From Cyathus striatus (Eukaryota > Basidiomycota > Agaricomycetes > Agaricales > Nidulariaceae), in NCBI GenBank assembly GCA_025738555.1, contig JAOVFP010000004.1, forward strand, positions 1,736,001 to 1,800,000: a DNA stretch of 64,000 nucleotides, read 5' to 3'. The notes beneath the pieces are model-generated. The model did no database searches and had not been told where the DNA came from. It saw only the letters and a program-made list of their open reading frames with translations. Position 1 is the first letter of the stretch. Every line of letters starts with the position of its first letter. Positions 47,038 to 58,458 of the stretch are shown here, piece by piece. A program made the translations under genes and the position numbers.

Positions 47038-47942
47038 CTTGTATTAAATGCACTTATTAGTTATTTTTCTTAGGAATGCTAGTAATATATTTTCTTTGTA
47101 CCCAGAACAAGTAATGCATGGTAACTAGTTGTGAGATAAATTCTCTTTCAGTAGTTGGCTCACCCTAGGGTCTAACATGGGTGGACCTGGGCCTTATCTG
47201 GGTGCACACCTACCTGCAGGTACCTGTACTCACCCATTCCTTGAACCCTATTTAGACCCTACCTACTTTAGATTAATTATGTAGTGCACTCACTAATTAA
47301 TTTGAAGTCAATTACTTTATAATTGGATTCCCCCATCAAATTTATTAATTAAATACCAAAATACCATCCAAAGTGCATTCCAGTACATCATACAATGAAA
47401 TATCTGCATAGGTAGAAGTACACTAATATACACTGCAATATATAGAAACTATCAGTCCACTGATACAACATGAAATGAAAGATTTGCATAGGTAGGAGTA
47501 CACTAATATACACTACAAAATAAACAAATAAACCTTTCATTTAATAATTACCTTCAAGAGCTGATTCAGTCCATAATATCCTGAATAATCTTTGTTACTG
47601 AAGAGAGACCTAGGTACAAAGGAGTTTTTGCCTATGAACCAACAGCCATTTGTGCTTTGAAGGTTTGTGAGCTCATATTATGCTGCAAATGATTTTGCAG
47701 ACATCCAGATGAGAAGGCTTGCTTGCAGTCAACAGATGATGCTGCAAATTGTAATATGTTAGATAATAAGGTGGACAATAACTTCTGAAGAACATACTAG
47801 GAGCAGAGCAGAAATCCAGACCCATTTTTGCAACTTGTGGACAACTCTCCTGAGCAACACTCCAATACTTTATATACTCTCCAGCATACTCAATAGAGGA
47901 GTAAGGAACAAGTGCCTCATTTAACAGTACTTTACGCTCCCC

Positions 47943-48180
47943 CCCCCAGTCCGTCCGGACTCTGGACGGACTCAATATAGTCCGGATAGTCCGGGTGGAG
48001 TCCGGCGGAGTCCTGATGGAATCTGGTGGAGTCCGGGTGGAGTCCAGGTGGAGTCCAGTGAAGTCCGGCGGAGTCCAGGTGGAGTCCGGATGGAGTCCTG
48101 ATGGAATAGATATTGTCCTGATGACATCCTGCTGGAATATAAGAAGTCCTGATGGAGTCCTGGTGGAGTCCTGATGGACT
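47943..48180. repeat. Subterminal 11-bp repeats, left end of CxC5 transposon
   Basis: About twenty imperfect copies of GAGTCCGGGTG. The same motif in inverted orientation fills 55268-55555 at the other end. Such arrays commonly bind the transposase. Confidence 0.85.
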
Positions 48181-48221
48181 TTGTATTTTTTAAAGTAAGT
48201 TCTGTTTAAGACTCCAGGTGT

Positions 48222-48600
48222 ATTTTCCCACACCTATTGATAACATACTATCTCACTACTACATCTTTGCTACTACTACTATTCTTTACTACATTTTCCC
48301 ACACTCTTCAGTACATGCTACCACTACTATTCTTTACTACATTTTCCCACACCCTTCAGTACATGCTATCACTACTACTCTTTACTACATTTTCCCACAC
48401 CCTTCAGTACTGATAGCATACTATCTCCCTACCACATCTTCCTATGCCTCTTCTACAATATTTTCCCACACCTATTATTCTCCTACCAGATATCTCTGTA
48501 CTACATTTGTACCACATTTTCTGACACATCTTCTACCATATTTCCCACACCTATTATTTCTGATGCCTCTTCTACCACATCTTCCAATGCTTCTACAACA
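48222..48600. repeat. Pyrimidine-rich tandem repeat 3' of the CxC5 gene
   Basis: Three to four about 55-bp units built on TACTACATTTTCCCACACCC and CAGTACATGCTA, then degenerate copies up to the stop codon at 48593. Non-coding. Confidence 0.8.
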
Positions 48601-50797
48601 GACCATCATCATGTTCAAAATCTTCACTAATAATACTAAAGTTTTGGCTGTTCTGCCGTTTTATTACTTGTTGAGTATGATAAAAGATCATAGAATGTAT
48701 GAACCAATTAAAGTTGCTTGGAGTCATACGTTTCATAATAGATTCAAACCCACCAAGCCATGAATTTAGTTGTTCACAGGCTTGTGTATTGAATGCTCGT
48801 TTGTGATATCTTTCACCATTTCTGTCTTGTGCAATATAAACAAGGTTTGGTGCAGAACCATCTTGTGGTGCTGGATTACACCACTTTCTACAAAGATAAT
48901 CATCTGAGCGGTGATTTGTATAGTGATAGCCATCTACTACAAAGCGGCTACTTTTAAACCAATCTACCCAACTTCCATTTGCAACTGCTGTTCGAAGAAG
49001 TTTACATGCCTTATCAATACATATATAATCTGGTCTTAATTCTTCATCAGGAAAAACATCTTCTAAGAACTTAAGTATATTGGTTGTTGACTCGACTTCA
49101 CAAACTTTGTCCATGCAATTACAGCACCACATGGAGCACATATTGTTTCTACACAATAATAGCGAGAGGCACTAAAATAATGAGATTTCTTTGGAATATT
49201 GGTATCTGACTCATCATGAGGCTGCTGAACACGTCTTCCTCGGTTTTTATTCCAAGGTGGATTTTCAGCTGGTTTGCGAAGCATTCTTCGTGCACCATTT
49301 AAATAATCTGAACTATGTTCTAAATTATATTTACGCCACATTTCCTGGTGCTCATTGCAAGCTTGTGTATTTTCTATCTTTTGATTTTGACAGTCACGAA
49401 CACGGCATCTTGCTCCAAATTCTTGGTTGTGAACATCACAAAATACACCTCCTCTATGGTTTACAAGAGTATTGGAACAATTGTCATATGCACAGTGCTT
49501 AAAATATGTATTAGTATAATATTGTTTAGTTTTAGTTGTGCATTACCTGTGGTCCCATAACAATCCCATCAATTACTACCATTTTAACTGTTGCACTCTC
49601 ATTTGGTAGTGAGTCTTGAGTTTCTCTATAAGGCTGTGTACACTCTAAGCAGCTGTGATTATGTGATGCACGTATTTTTCCATTTTCACCTAACCTTGCA
49701 AATGCTTCTTCTGTTAATGCAGTAATTGAAAGTCCATCAAGACTAATAAAATTAACACCAGATCCTGCAGAAACCATGCGTATTGATTCATGTATAAAAG
49801 CCTCCCAGACTTGTCTTCGGCTTATTTCCTTTCCATTTCCAAAACTGTTGTTCCAATATTCCATATATGCTGCAGCAGATGCATGAAAGCTATATATACC
49901 ATTCAGAACACCTTGAGAAAATGCCCTATCTACCCATAGTTTTTTTCCTACTTTCAGATATTTAGCAGAGTTTAAATGAACCATATAATATCCCTGTTTT
50001 TCATCATAGGCTCGTTCATGTTCTGCAGAATATAATGTTTTACATTTTTCACAAACACCTGATACTACATAAGCATGTTCAAATATTTTTGAGCCTTTAA
50101 TTAATGTTGCTTTAGGTACATCTCTAACTTTAGTATGCACATGTAGTGCCCGTCCTTTACAGCTCCGTGTCTCACACTCTGCAGCTATAGGACATATTAT
50201 ATGAACAGGATCAATACTAGCATGAGATACAGGTTTCAGTTGACCTTCAAAAACTTTCCTCTCCTGATTGAAAGGATACAAGTTCAGAAGTCTTGCCATT
50301 TCATTTAATTTAGTGCCTAACAAAATAGATCTGCCTGTTCGAGTTGTGTGTTCATTAATTTCATAATCTTCAAAGAGATCATCTGAGTCCATGCCAATTT
50401 TTTCCTGAATAGCTCTAGCCAGTAATCTAATCCATGCAGTTGCATCAACATTTTTTTCTCCTGTTAACTTTGCATTCTGCTGTCTTGCATGAAGACTCAA
50501 CAAATCAACATTATCAATCATAGAGAACAATATAACCAATGTGGCAGAGAGTGTGATATTGGAACCAAAATTTGACAGAATAAATTTACTGAATACATCA
50601 AATGTGATGTTAGGAAATGATTGTTCTCCTGCTGCAAGTACTGGTTGAATAAAAATAAATAGAACTAGTATTGCACTTGGGAGCCATTGAAATAGCCAAA
50701 TTATTAATAACCAGAATAAAATATGTTGAGTGATTTCTGGCATGAATATAGCCCATATACAGGTTAAGCACCACAGATATGTCTCAAAGGTTACCAT
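48593..50797 (-). CDS. CxC5/CxC6 cysteine-cluster protein (KDZ-associated), putative transposase
   Basis: Two minus-strand exons (50797-49547, 49497-48593) are joined by a 49-bp intron. In order: a hydrophobic N-terminus (about 60 residues); the CxC5 cluster (ICPIAAEC...C...HTKVRDVP...VCEKC...HERAY, about 50190-50010); a conserved middle (WVDRAFSQGVLNGIYSFHAS); the CxC6 cluster (HCAYDNC...FCDVHN...CRVRDC...ACNEHQ, about 49500-49370); and a C-terminal region with spaced acidic residues (DYICIDKAC, VDGYHYTNH, ACEQLNSWLGGFE) that could be a DDE-type catalytic core. The last point is inference. A single base is missing near 49094 (TCCGAG reads TCGAG), shifting the frame inside TKFVKSESTT. The family is known from fungal transposons beside KDZ transposases. 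The first ATG is uncertain, because the frame is also open through a splice from the upstream gene. Confidence 0.85.
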
Positions 50798-50801
50798 CCA
50801 A

Positions 50802-50850
50802 CTGAAAAATCATATTGTAAACTATTACAATTTGAGTTCAATATACTTAC
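50802..50850 (-). other. In-frame intron overlapping the companion-gene stop codon
   Basis: The TAA that ends the companion gene (50849-50847) lies within GTAAGT, a perfect fungal 5' splice site. An acceptor TTTTTCAG follows 49 bp later. Splicing is phase-compatible and would join the companion protein directly to the CxC5 protein frame. Confidence 0.6.
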
Positions 50851-53156
50851 TTGCGCTTCTTTGAACTTAATTTCTCTTTATCCTCATGAGCCTTCTCATC
50901 CTTACCTCCCTTCTCCTCCTTGCTCTTTCCCTTTCCCTTTCCCTTCCTTTTCTCCTTCTTCTCCTTAAGCCATCTTTTCAAATCCAAAAATGTGTAGTAA
51001 TCTCTTTCAAAGCCCCAAAGGTCCAGATCAGTAGGACTATCCTCATCTTCAGCCAACCAAGACTGCATTGCTGAAAAATCTGCAATCTTATCAAAGTTTG
51101 AATAGTTCTCATACCAGGCTGAAGATGAGACAAAGACTGTGACAATTTCTTTCTTTGTGGCCTTGGCAACTGGCCAAGTCCTGTTCTTGTCCATAGTATT
51201 GTGGTCAGAAACTGCCTTTATACAGGCAAGATACCTCTGGTATGCGACTTGAAGTCCAGGTGCAGTGCTCTCAAGAATGTTCCTAGGAATCTTTAGAACA
51301 TCGATAAGTTCCTCAGTACGTTGCTCTGAGATTCCACCTCTTTGAACAAGAGAAGGGGTGTGAGAGCGAGAAACAGCATGAGAGCTAGTTGCAGAGCTTC
51401 CAGCTGACTTAGACGGAATGGAATATGTCTCAATATCGAGGGAGAGTGGTGCATTTGGCTGAAATCCAGACTATAAAGCAACACAATATAAGTAAATAGT
51501 ACAAGAATAAAAGAATAAAATATATAGCTACACTTAGAATTGGCAAGATTAATTCGCCATCTATCTTTAGCCAGTCAACTTCCTCATCATCCTTGACAGC
51601 AGATTCAAAGTTTCCAAGAATGTTCCAGGCTTTACTTTCATAAACGTACAAACAGCGATCAGCAGCTAAAATGATATTAGTATATGAATAAAATATGAAA
51701 GAAAACATACTAAAGAAATGTTCAGCTCTGTCTTTGAGTTTCTTCAAGACAGGCCCAATGGTTGCTGTAAGATTATGCTTCAATGTAAATGAAGCAACTC
51801 CAGGTACCATAACAGTACTTGGATCTGCATTAGACATATACAACCATACTCGCCCTTTAACTGAACCAATAGTAGTACTTTCGGCAGCACTGTGAAAGTC
51901 GGCAGCATTTGGGTGATTCCCAAGTGCATTTCCTCTGAGAATGCCACCTACTTAGAGTTAGTACATATATATTTATACAAATTATAGGTTTACCTTCACT
52001 CCTTGAAGAACCTTTGGGACTAATATTGATAATATCCACAGTGTCGACTGTACCTGGCTTACTGATAGTATGAGGTGGACTAACTGGTGGACTATTCATG
52101 ATAATATCTAGCTCTGCAAACATTGAGTCAGTATAAATACAAATATTACTGAAAATCCATACCTTTATCTTTACTAGTCCTGTCTTCTGTATGATTGCTG
52201 TTGGACTTGGAAGATATGATGCTGATATCACTCCCTTTCAAGATCTTAAATACAGTAATACAGTTATAACATTACTGAATTTTTCTTACCTTTATTCTTA
52301 CTGGTGTGATCTTCTGTATACTTTTTGTCAGACTTGAAAGATGTGATGCTAATATCACCTACCATCACTGTGTTCTGATTCATTTCCATGACCTGCATTT
52401 GATCCATCAGTTGAACCTTCAGTATTTTCTGAAATATAACTTGTGTTAGTAAATATATGTGTAAGCTATCAATTCAAACCTTTATTTTCGCTTTCATTAT
52501 TGGTATCATATCCATCTGATTCATGTTCTTCTTCAACTGTAGAAGATATAAATGTTTAGATACACATTTTATACATGTAAATGAATATTTCTTTACCTTT
52601 TTTCATGTCTGAATGGCACTTACGAGTAACAGTGAAAACTGGAGCTGCTGGTTGAGGTACATCAGAAGATGGACCCCGCTTTGGAGGGGCAACAGGAAGG
52701 CCGCTTTCCTCCAGCACCCTTTCAGCACTAAGTATTATTAGTACATAAATATTGTATAAATATATGTAATACGTATGCAGTAAGGTCAGGTACACCTTCT
52801 TTATCTGCAGCAGCATCCTCAGCTCTTTTCTGTTCCGAAGTTTTTCTAAAAAATATTAGCAAGGCAGTGAAAGGGAGTTGTGAAACCATACCGAGTTTTT
52901 TGGCTTTCTTGGCTTTTACAACTTTTTTACTCTGTTTTTCCTGCACATTTTCACTCTCCTCATTATCTGTAATAGGTTTGTTGGTTGTGGCCTGCTTCTT
53001 TGTTGGTGGTTGGGCTGTAAGATCGGCAGCAGAAGTACCACGCTTGCGAGACTCGCTACGAGTTTCATGTGTAGCAACTGACAGAGAAGCAGACTCAGTA
53101 GGAGTAATACTAGAAGCCTGAGTTGTAGCAGAGCGAGTGGAACGACGAGGAGCCAT
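50847..53156 (-). CDS. Companion nuclear-type basic protein of the CxC5 transposon
   Basis: A multi-exon gene (about nine to ten exons, introns about 45-62 bp, mostly phase 1) starting MAPRRSTRSATTQASS at 53156. The N-terminus is rich in Ser/Thr/Lys with PPTKKQ and KKVVKAKKAKK nuclear-signal-like runs. Two similar short exons encode GDISITSFKSDKKYTEDHTS and SDISIISSKSNSNHTEDRTS. The core includes GSVKGRVWLYMSNADPSTVM and ADRCLYVYESKAWNILGNFE. The last long exon carries WYENYSNFDKIADFSAMQSW and ends in a lysine/glycine-rich tail. The splice between 52892 and 52735 is ambiguous. I recognise no enzymatic domain. It lies 50 bp upstream of the CxC5 gene in the same direction, suggesting it assists transposition. 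Confidence 0.7.
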
Positions 53157-53464
53157 TGTGTGTAGAAGTGTTAAAATGCTTTGAGATAGCAAGATAGTGG
53201 TGGTGGTTGAGGGTTGAGAAGGAGGGGGATTGATGCAAACCAAAATCTTAGAAGTCTGATGATGCACAGCAAATTCTCATGATCAAAAGTTAAAAATATA
53301 CAGCCTTTTATAGGCTACATTGAACATAACTAAATATATATTACATGTCATTGGCTATACAACATAACTATCTAACTATTTTAAGGAGACACAGCCTTTG
53401 ATCTTCTTCGGCCCATTGACAGCATGCATGAAGACAAGGGAGAGGGGGAGAGACGGCATGATAG

Positions 53465-54680
53465 GGGGAAAGGGGACAACAGACGATGGGGATGAGGGGG
53501 GGACGAGGAGGTAGCGGAGGAGGGGAGAAGGGGAAGGGGATGGATACTCATCCTCGTCACTTGCAAGACGAGGAGGCAGAGGCGGAGGGGAGGAGGGCAT
53601 GGGAGGAGGGGGGGTGACGGGTGGCTCGTCCTTGTCATTTGCGAGACGAGGCATGGGAGGAGGGGGACGAATGCTCGTCCTTGTCATTTGCGAGACGAGG
53701 CGTGGGAGGAGGGGGGGACGAACACTCGTCCTCATCATCTGCGAGACGAGGAGGGGAAGGAGGGGGTAACGGCTGGCTCATCCTCGTCATTTGCGAGACG
53801 AGGAGAAGTGGGAGGAGGGGGAGATGGCTGGCTGGTTCTCGTCATTTGCGAGACGAGGAGGGGAAGGAGGAGGGGGGACGAGGGCCGAGCGCTCATCACT
53901 TGCAAGACGAGGTGGGGGGGGACGAGCGCTCATCCTCGTCATTTGCAAGACGAGGAGAGGGGGGGACGAGCGCTCGTCCTCGTCACTTGCGAGACGAGGA
54001 CGAGGAGGGGGGGGACGAGCGCTCGTCCTCGTCACTTGCGAGACAAGGACAAGGAGGGGGACGAGGAGGGGGGGGACGAGGAGGGGGGACGAGCGCAGGT
54101 CCTCGTCACTTGCGAGACGAGGACGAGGAGGGGGACGAGCGCAGGTCCTCGTCACTTGCGAGATAAGGACGAGGAGGGGGGACGAGCGCAGGTCCTCGTC
54201 ACTTGCGAGACGAGGACGAGGAGGGGGGATGAGCGCAGGTCCTCGTCACTTGCAAGACGAGGATGAGGAGGGGGGACGAGCGCAGGTCCTTGTCACTTGC
54301 GAGACGAGGACGAGAAGGGGGGACGAGCGCAGGTCCTCGTCACTTGCGAGACGAGGACGAGAAGGGGGGACGAGCGCAGGTCCTCGTCACTTGCGAGACG
54401 AGGACGAGGAGGGGGGGGGGACGAGCGCAGGTCCTCGTCACTTGCGAGACGAGGACGAGGACGAGGAGGGGGAGACGAGCGCTCATCCACATCACTTGCA
54501 AGACGAGGACGAGGACGAGGTGGGGGACGAGCGCTCGTCCACGTCACTTGCGAGACAAGGACGAGGAGGAGAGGGGGGATGGCAAGCTCGTCATTTGCAA
54601 GATGAGAGGCAGGCTGGGAGGGGGGACGGCCGCTCGTCCTCGTCACTTACAAGATGAGGCAGAGGGAGGAGGCGAGGGGG
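53465..54680. repeat. Hairpin minisatellite, about 22 copies of a 45-55 bp unit
   Basis: Each unit has GTCCTCGTC, an 8-nt loop ACTTGCGA, then GACGAGGAC: a perfect 9-bp stem. A G-rich run follows (GAGGGGGGGACGAG). CpG is dense and intact. Located upstream of the companion gene. Frames on both strands read through it (RSSSLARRGRGGG or DEDLRSSPPPRP) only because of base composition. Confidence 0.92.
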
Positions 54681-54849
54681 TGGTGACTAGACGAGAAGGA
54701 GCGAGCGAGTGAGGGAAGAGGGAAGAGCGAAGAGCGATACTTACCTATACCGTGTATGCGCTCACACACACACCCTCCCTTTCCACTATGGCGCCTGTGC
54801 CATTACCGCGCGTTATCGATCTTGAAGGAAATCGATTGTCGCCTGCTAA

Positions 54850-54985
54850 GTGTTGGTGGGGCGACGACGTGGGAAGGGGGCTTAAGGCGACGACTTGAGA
54901 GGCTTGGGGTGACGACGTGGGAGGGGGCTTGAGGCGACGACGTGGGAATGGAGCTTGAGGCGAAGGCACTGACATGGGAAGGTGA
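54850..54985. repeat. Short GC-rich tandem repeat
   Basis: Four to five about 30-bp units of GGCGACGACGTGGGAGGGGG type. Confidence 0.8.
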
Positions 54986-55091
54986 GGCGATGACGTGTGA
55001 GAGAAAGAGAGAGTGTGGTGGGAAAAACTACATGCTGTTTTAGGAAAGTGAGATATATGGCTAATATAACTTACTGACTTAAGAAAATATA

Positions 55092-55173
55092 AGACCGTTT
55101 GGTGTATCGGTATTGCGTACGATTTCAGTGTGCACGTGACTTGTCCCTACGTTGCTGGTTCGATTCACGCTGG
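55092..55173 (+). tRNA. tRNA-Arg-like segment, probably the head of a SINE
   Basis: Starts GACCGTTTGGTGTATCGGTA, a good A-box, and has GGTTCGATTCA, a good B-box, about 53 nt later. GCGTA/TACGT could form the anticodon stem around an intron-like loop, but the T-stem and acceptor stem do not pair well. A tail of three TAACTAGTAATAA units (55206-55256) follows, as in tRNA-derived SINEs. Not a functional tRNA as far as I can see. Confidence 0.35.
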
Positions 55174-55267
55174 TTGTAAAGTTTTTACTATAGAATATTA
55201 AAGGTAACTAACTAGTAATAATAAGTAACTAGTAATAATAAGTAACTAGTAATAGTGGGTACTTGTA

Positions 55268-55570
55268 AGTCCGTGTCCGCCTAGTCCAACTGGAGTCCAG
55301 GTGAGTTCCGAACGGATTTAGTCCGCCGGAATTCCTGCTAAACTTGCCGGACTCCAGCTAATGAAAGCATTCCTGGCGGACTCCAGGTGGACTCCAGTTG
55401 GACTGGAACCGGACTGGATTTGGAAAATTGGGTGGACTCACAGCAAAAATGTGTCTGCCTGGAGTCCAGCTGGAATCCACGGACTATCTGGAAAATCCTT
55501 GAAGTCCGTCCGGATAGTCCGTGGAATCCACGGAGTCCGTCCGGAGTCCGAACGGAATGGGGGGGCGAGC
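55268..55570. repeat. Subterminal repeats, right end of CxC5 transposon
   Basis: GGAGTCCAGGT / GGACTCCAG motifs in both orientations, ending with GTCCGTCCGGAGTCCGAACG next to the G-run and terminal GAGCGTAAAG. Mirror of 47943-48180. Confidence 0.8.
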
Positions 55571-58458
55571 GTAAAGACCTCTCATTTAAATATGATTCAA
55601 TGTGATCAACAGGCAATGACTCAGAAGCATCTGGCTTCACAGCATATATTGAATGCCAAACCTATTAATAATCTTTATCAATAGTAAATAAAATTGGGAA
55701 AGTAAAAAAATACCAAGGGCTTGCTTGATTGAGATGAAGAACTTTTATCTGAGAAATATGTATCTTTCCAACACTTAATAACAATTTTCTTTATTTCCTT
55801 TATTTGCTGTGCAGTGCGCCCATGATCTTTGAACCACCCAAGTTTGCAATCTGGACACATTACTGGCAGTAAATAAAGCCATCAGCATATAGAAAATATA
55901 ATTAAATTAAATTATACCAATTGAAATTAGATAAACTTCACAATTATTTGTGGAAACTGAATATTTATCAAGGACAAGAGCAGCCTGTGCTGCTACACGA
56001 ATAACATTCGAAGCATGCTCATCTTTCTGGACAGCCAACAACCCTAATTCAAGATTTTTGAGTTCTGGGAGTGCTTCCACAACAAGTGGAACATCTTTCA
56101 GAGAAAAGAGCTTGGTAAAGCTTTCAAATAACTGTAAAAATAAATTAGAACAGTGAAAGACATTGATTTCATTCATACCAGGAGTACTTCTTCAACTTCT
56201 TGTGCAAGGTTCCATTGTTCCTCTAATAGACAAAATCCCTTAAGGTCAGATCCAACAGTGAGCTGTTTAACAACCTCTTGAAAATAAATATGAGATCATA
56301 GACAGTTAAGATCAGAATTCCAATGAGTTGGGACTTGTCACTCAAGAACTTTAGATGCTCCCTTGATTTCTGGGTCAGCAAGTACCAGTGCATCAAACTT
56401 TTCTTTCAAAGTAGTTGAACTGTGAACCTTGCAAGCAAGCCTTGCAACCTGTATAAAATACCCAAGGAAATATTTGCATTACCATTCAATGCTTAGATGC
56501 ATCAATGGAAATACCATTATCTTTCATTAATTGAATAGCCTTCCCATGAAATGTCTTTACAGAAATATTGTCATGCAAATCCTTACCATCATCCTCTGAG
56601 AATGAGTTGAGGTTAACCTCAGCTTCTTCTGATACTGCATGTTTACTATCCATTGGAAGTTTGTCACCAGAGTTGACAATAATTTCTGATTCTGCAGTTG
56701 TATGAGGATCAGTAATAACTTGGTTTTGATGTGCTTGAACAGTATCTGCTGCAATTGTAACTGTTTTCTTTTTCTCTGGTTTTTGAAAGAAAAAGGAAAT
56801 AATGCTCTAATGAGTAGTTAGCATATTTTATAATCCATATATTATTTTATACTTGCCTTTGCAATTAAATTTATGATGTGTGCAAAAAATGTGTTTGAGG
56901 CCATTCCCCTGAAGTTCTCAAGGTGAAGGGGCAGTTGGCAAGCAAGAGAATTACAATTGGCTGCATTATCCATACAGACAACATGAATCTTCAAATTAAA
57001 TAGTTAATGGAACAATCTAATTAGTATAAATATTGTATAGTGCATACCGATTTATCAAGACCAAAACATTTTAGACAATCACCAACAAGTTTTGCCATAT
57101 ATTCACCATCATGCTTCTGGGTCAAACTGAAATTAATTTATTAGCAAATAAGTAATTAAAGAATAGAAAGAATCTTGCATACATGCGGGTACCAGAAGTG
57201 ATGGCAGTTCCCACGCTTATGGAGAACAGTGCAATGCCTTGTTTGAAGTATCATACATCCAAAGCTGCGTCAATTGCTTTTAAACTTTAGTTGTGTGTAA
57301 TAGATAGTGTATTCTACTGGATTATAAATTTAAAGGCTGTTTAAATAATAGAATCTTGTGATATACTTGCTTTAACTCATCCACTGTATGTGTGTGATAT
57401 ACCTTACTAATTTGCTCATAGAAGTTTCCATCATAGGATTTTCATTATGATATTATGGGAATTTGGACTTCTAAAGATAATGTACATTATGTAAAAATAT
57501 AAAATAGAAAGGACATTCCAGCATAAAGATATGGTGCCATAAAAATAAACCTTCCTCATTTTCAACACTGTGAAATTCAGAAATGTTTTTATATTTTTTC
57601 TATAGATGAATATAATGCAATGATATTTCACTAAGATATGTAGAAGTATTTATTTTGCTAAATGGTGTGCAGAACAGCTATCATTGTCTCACTTAGACAA
57701 TAATATTCTGCAGTAGAGAATGAAGCACACATGCTAATACAGTGTGATGAATATTAAGCCTCATATTTCTCATGGTGGGGTGGGAGCACATTCATACAAA
57801 TTTTGGTGTGGAGAAAAGTCATAACATTATCAATCCCAGAACAAATTATATAACTCAATTGATTTGTCTCAGAATGAGAGTGCATATTTGTAATTAAATA
57901 GCTTATAACATGCTATTGAATAATCATATCATAATGAAAACTTGTATTCTTATGCGTCAGCATATGTAGAACATATGAACAAAGTTACAAAACATTCCAA
58001 GTAATAGGTGATAAACTAGACTTGATATAATACAATATATTATTCGCCCAAAGCATGGGAACTGCCATCACTTCTGGTACCTGCGTGTACTGAATAAACT
58101 CTAAGATTGCACAGTGAATGACTCCATCAACTGGCCAAATTACTACCAGACCAAGAAATGACACTGTTATTGGTGCAGTCCAGCCATCTAAAGCAATATG
58201 AACTGAGCATCCCAAGTCCTATTGCATTCATTAGATTATTCATTATTTAGAAAAAGTATAACATACTGCAAAATATTTTTGGACACATTTTGACAGCTCC
58301 AAGTATACTGCATTGATATCTCTCCCAACAGTAATGGGGAGTGGAATCTTGGTACCAGGGTGCAGCATATTGACCTCAGCTTGATATTCTTCATCTAAAA
58401 CTAAGTTGAATGAGTGATGGTATTTTGTACAATGCATTGCAATAAGAGCTCGGTGAGC

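Larger units (their letters stand above)
47925..55580 (-). mobile_element. CxC5/CxC6-type DNA transposon, 7656 bp, TSD CTCATTTAA
   Basis: The inverted ends share CTTTACGCTC followed by a C-rich run and TCCG..CGGACTC. The 9-bp TSD CTCATTTAA occurs at 47916-47924 and 55581-55589, and removing the element rejoins the hAT-1 frame. On minus it encodes a companion protein (53156-50847) then the CxC5/CxC6 protein (50797-48593). The other parts are 11-bp subterminal arrays, a hairpin minisatellite upstream of the first gene, and a tRNA-like segment near the right end. CpG is largely kept, so it is much younger than its hAT host. Confidence 0.85.

Noticed and set aside
53600..54712. Long open frames on both strands (up to 288 codons) across the minisatellite
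   Set aside because: All frames read low-complexity Arg/Gly/Ser or Asp/Pro repeats imposed by the repeat unit. No start context, splice pattern or domain supports a protein.
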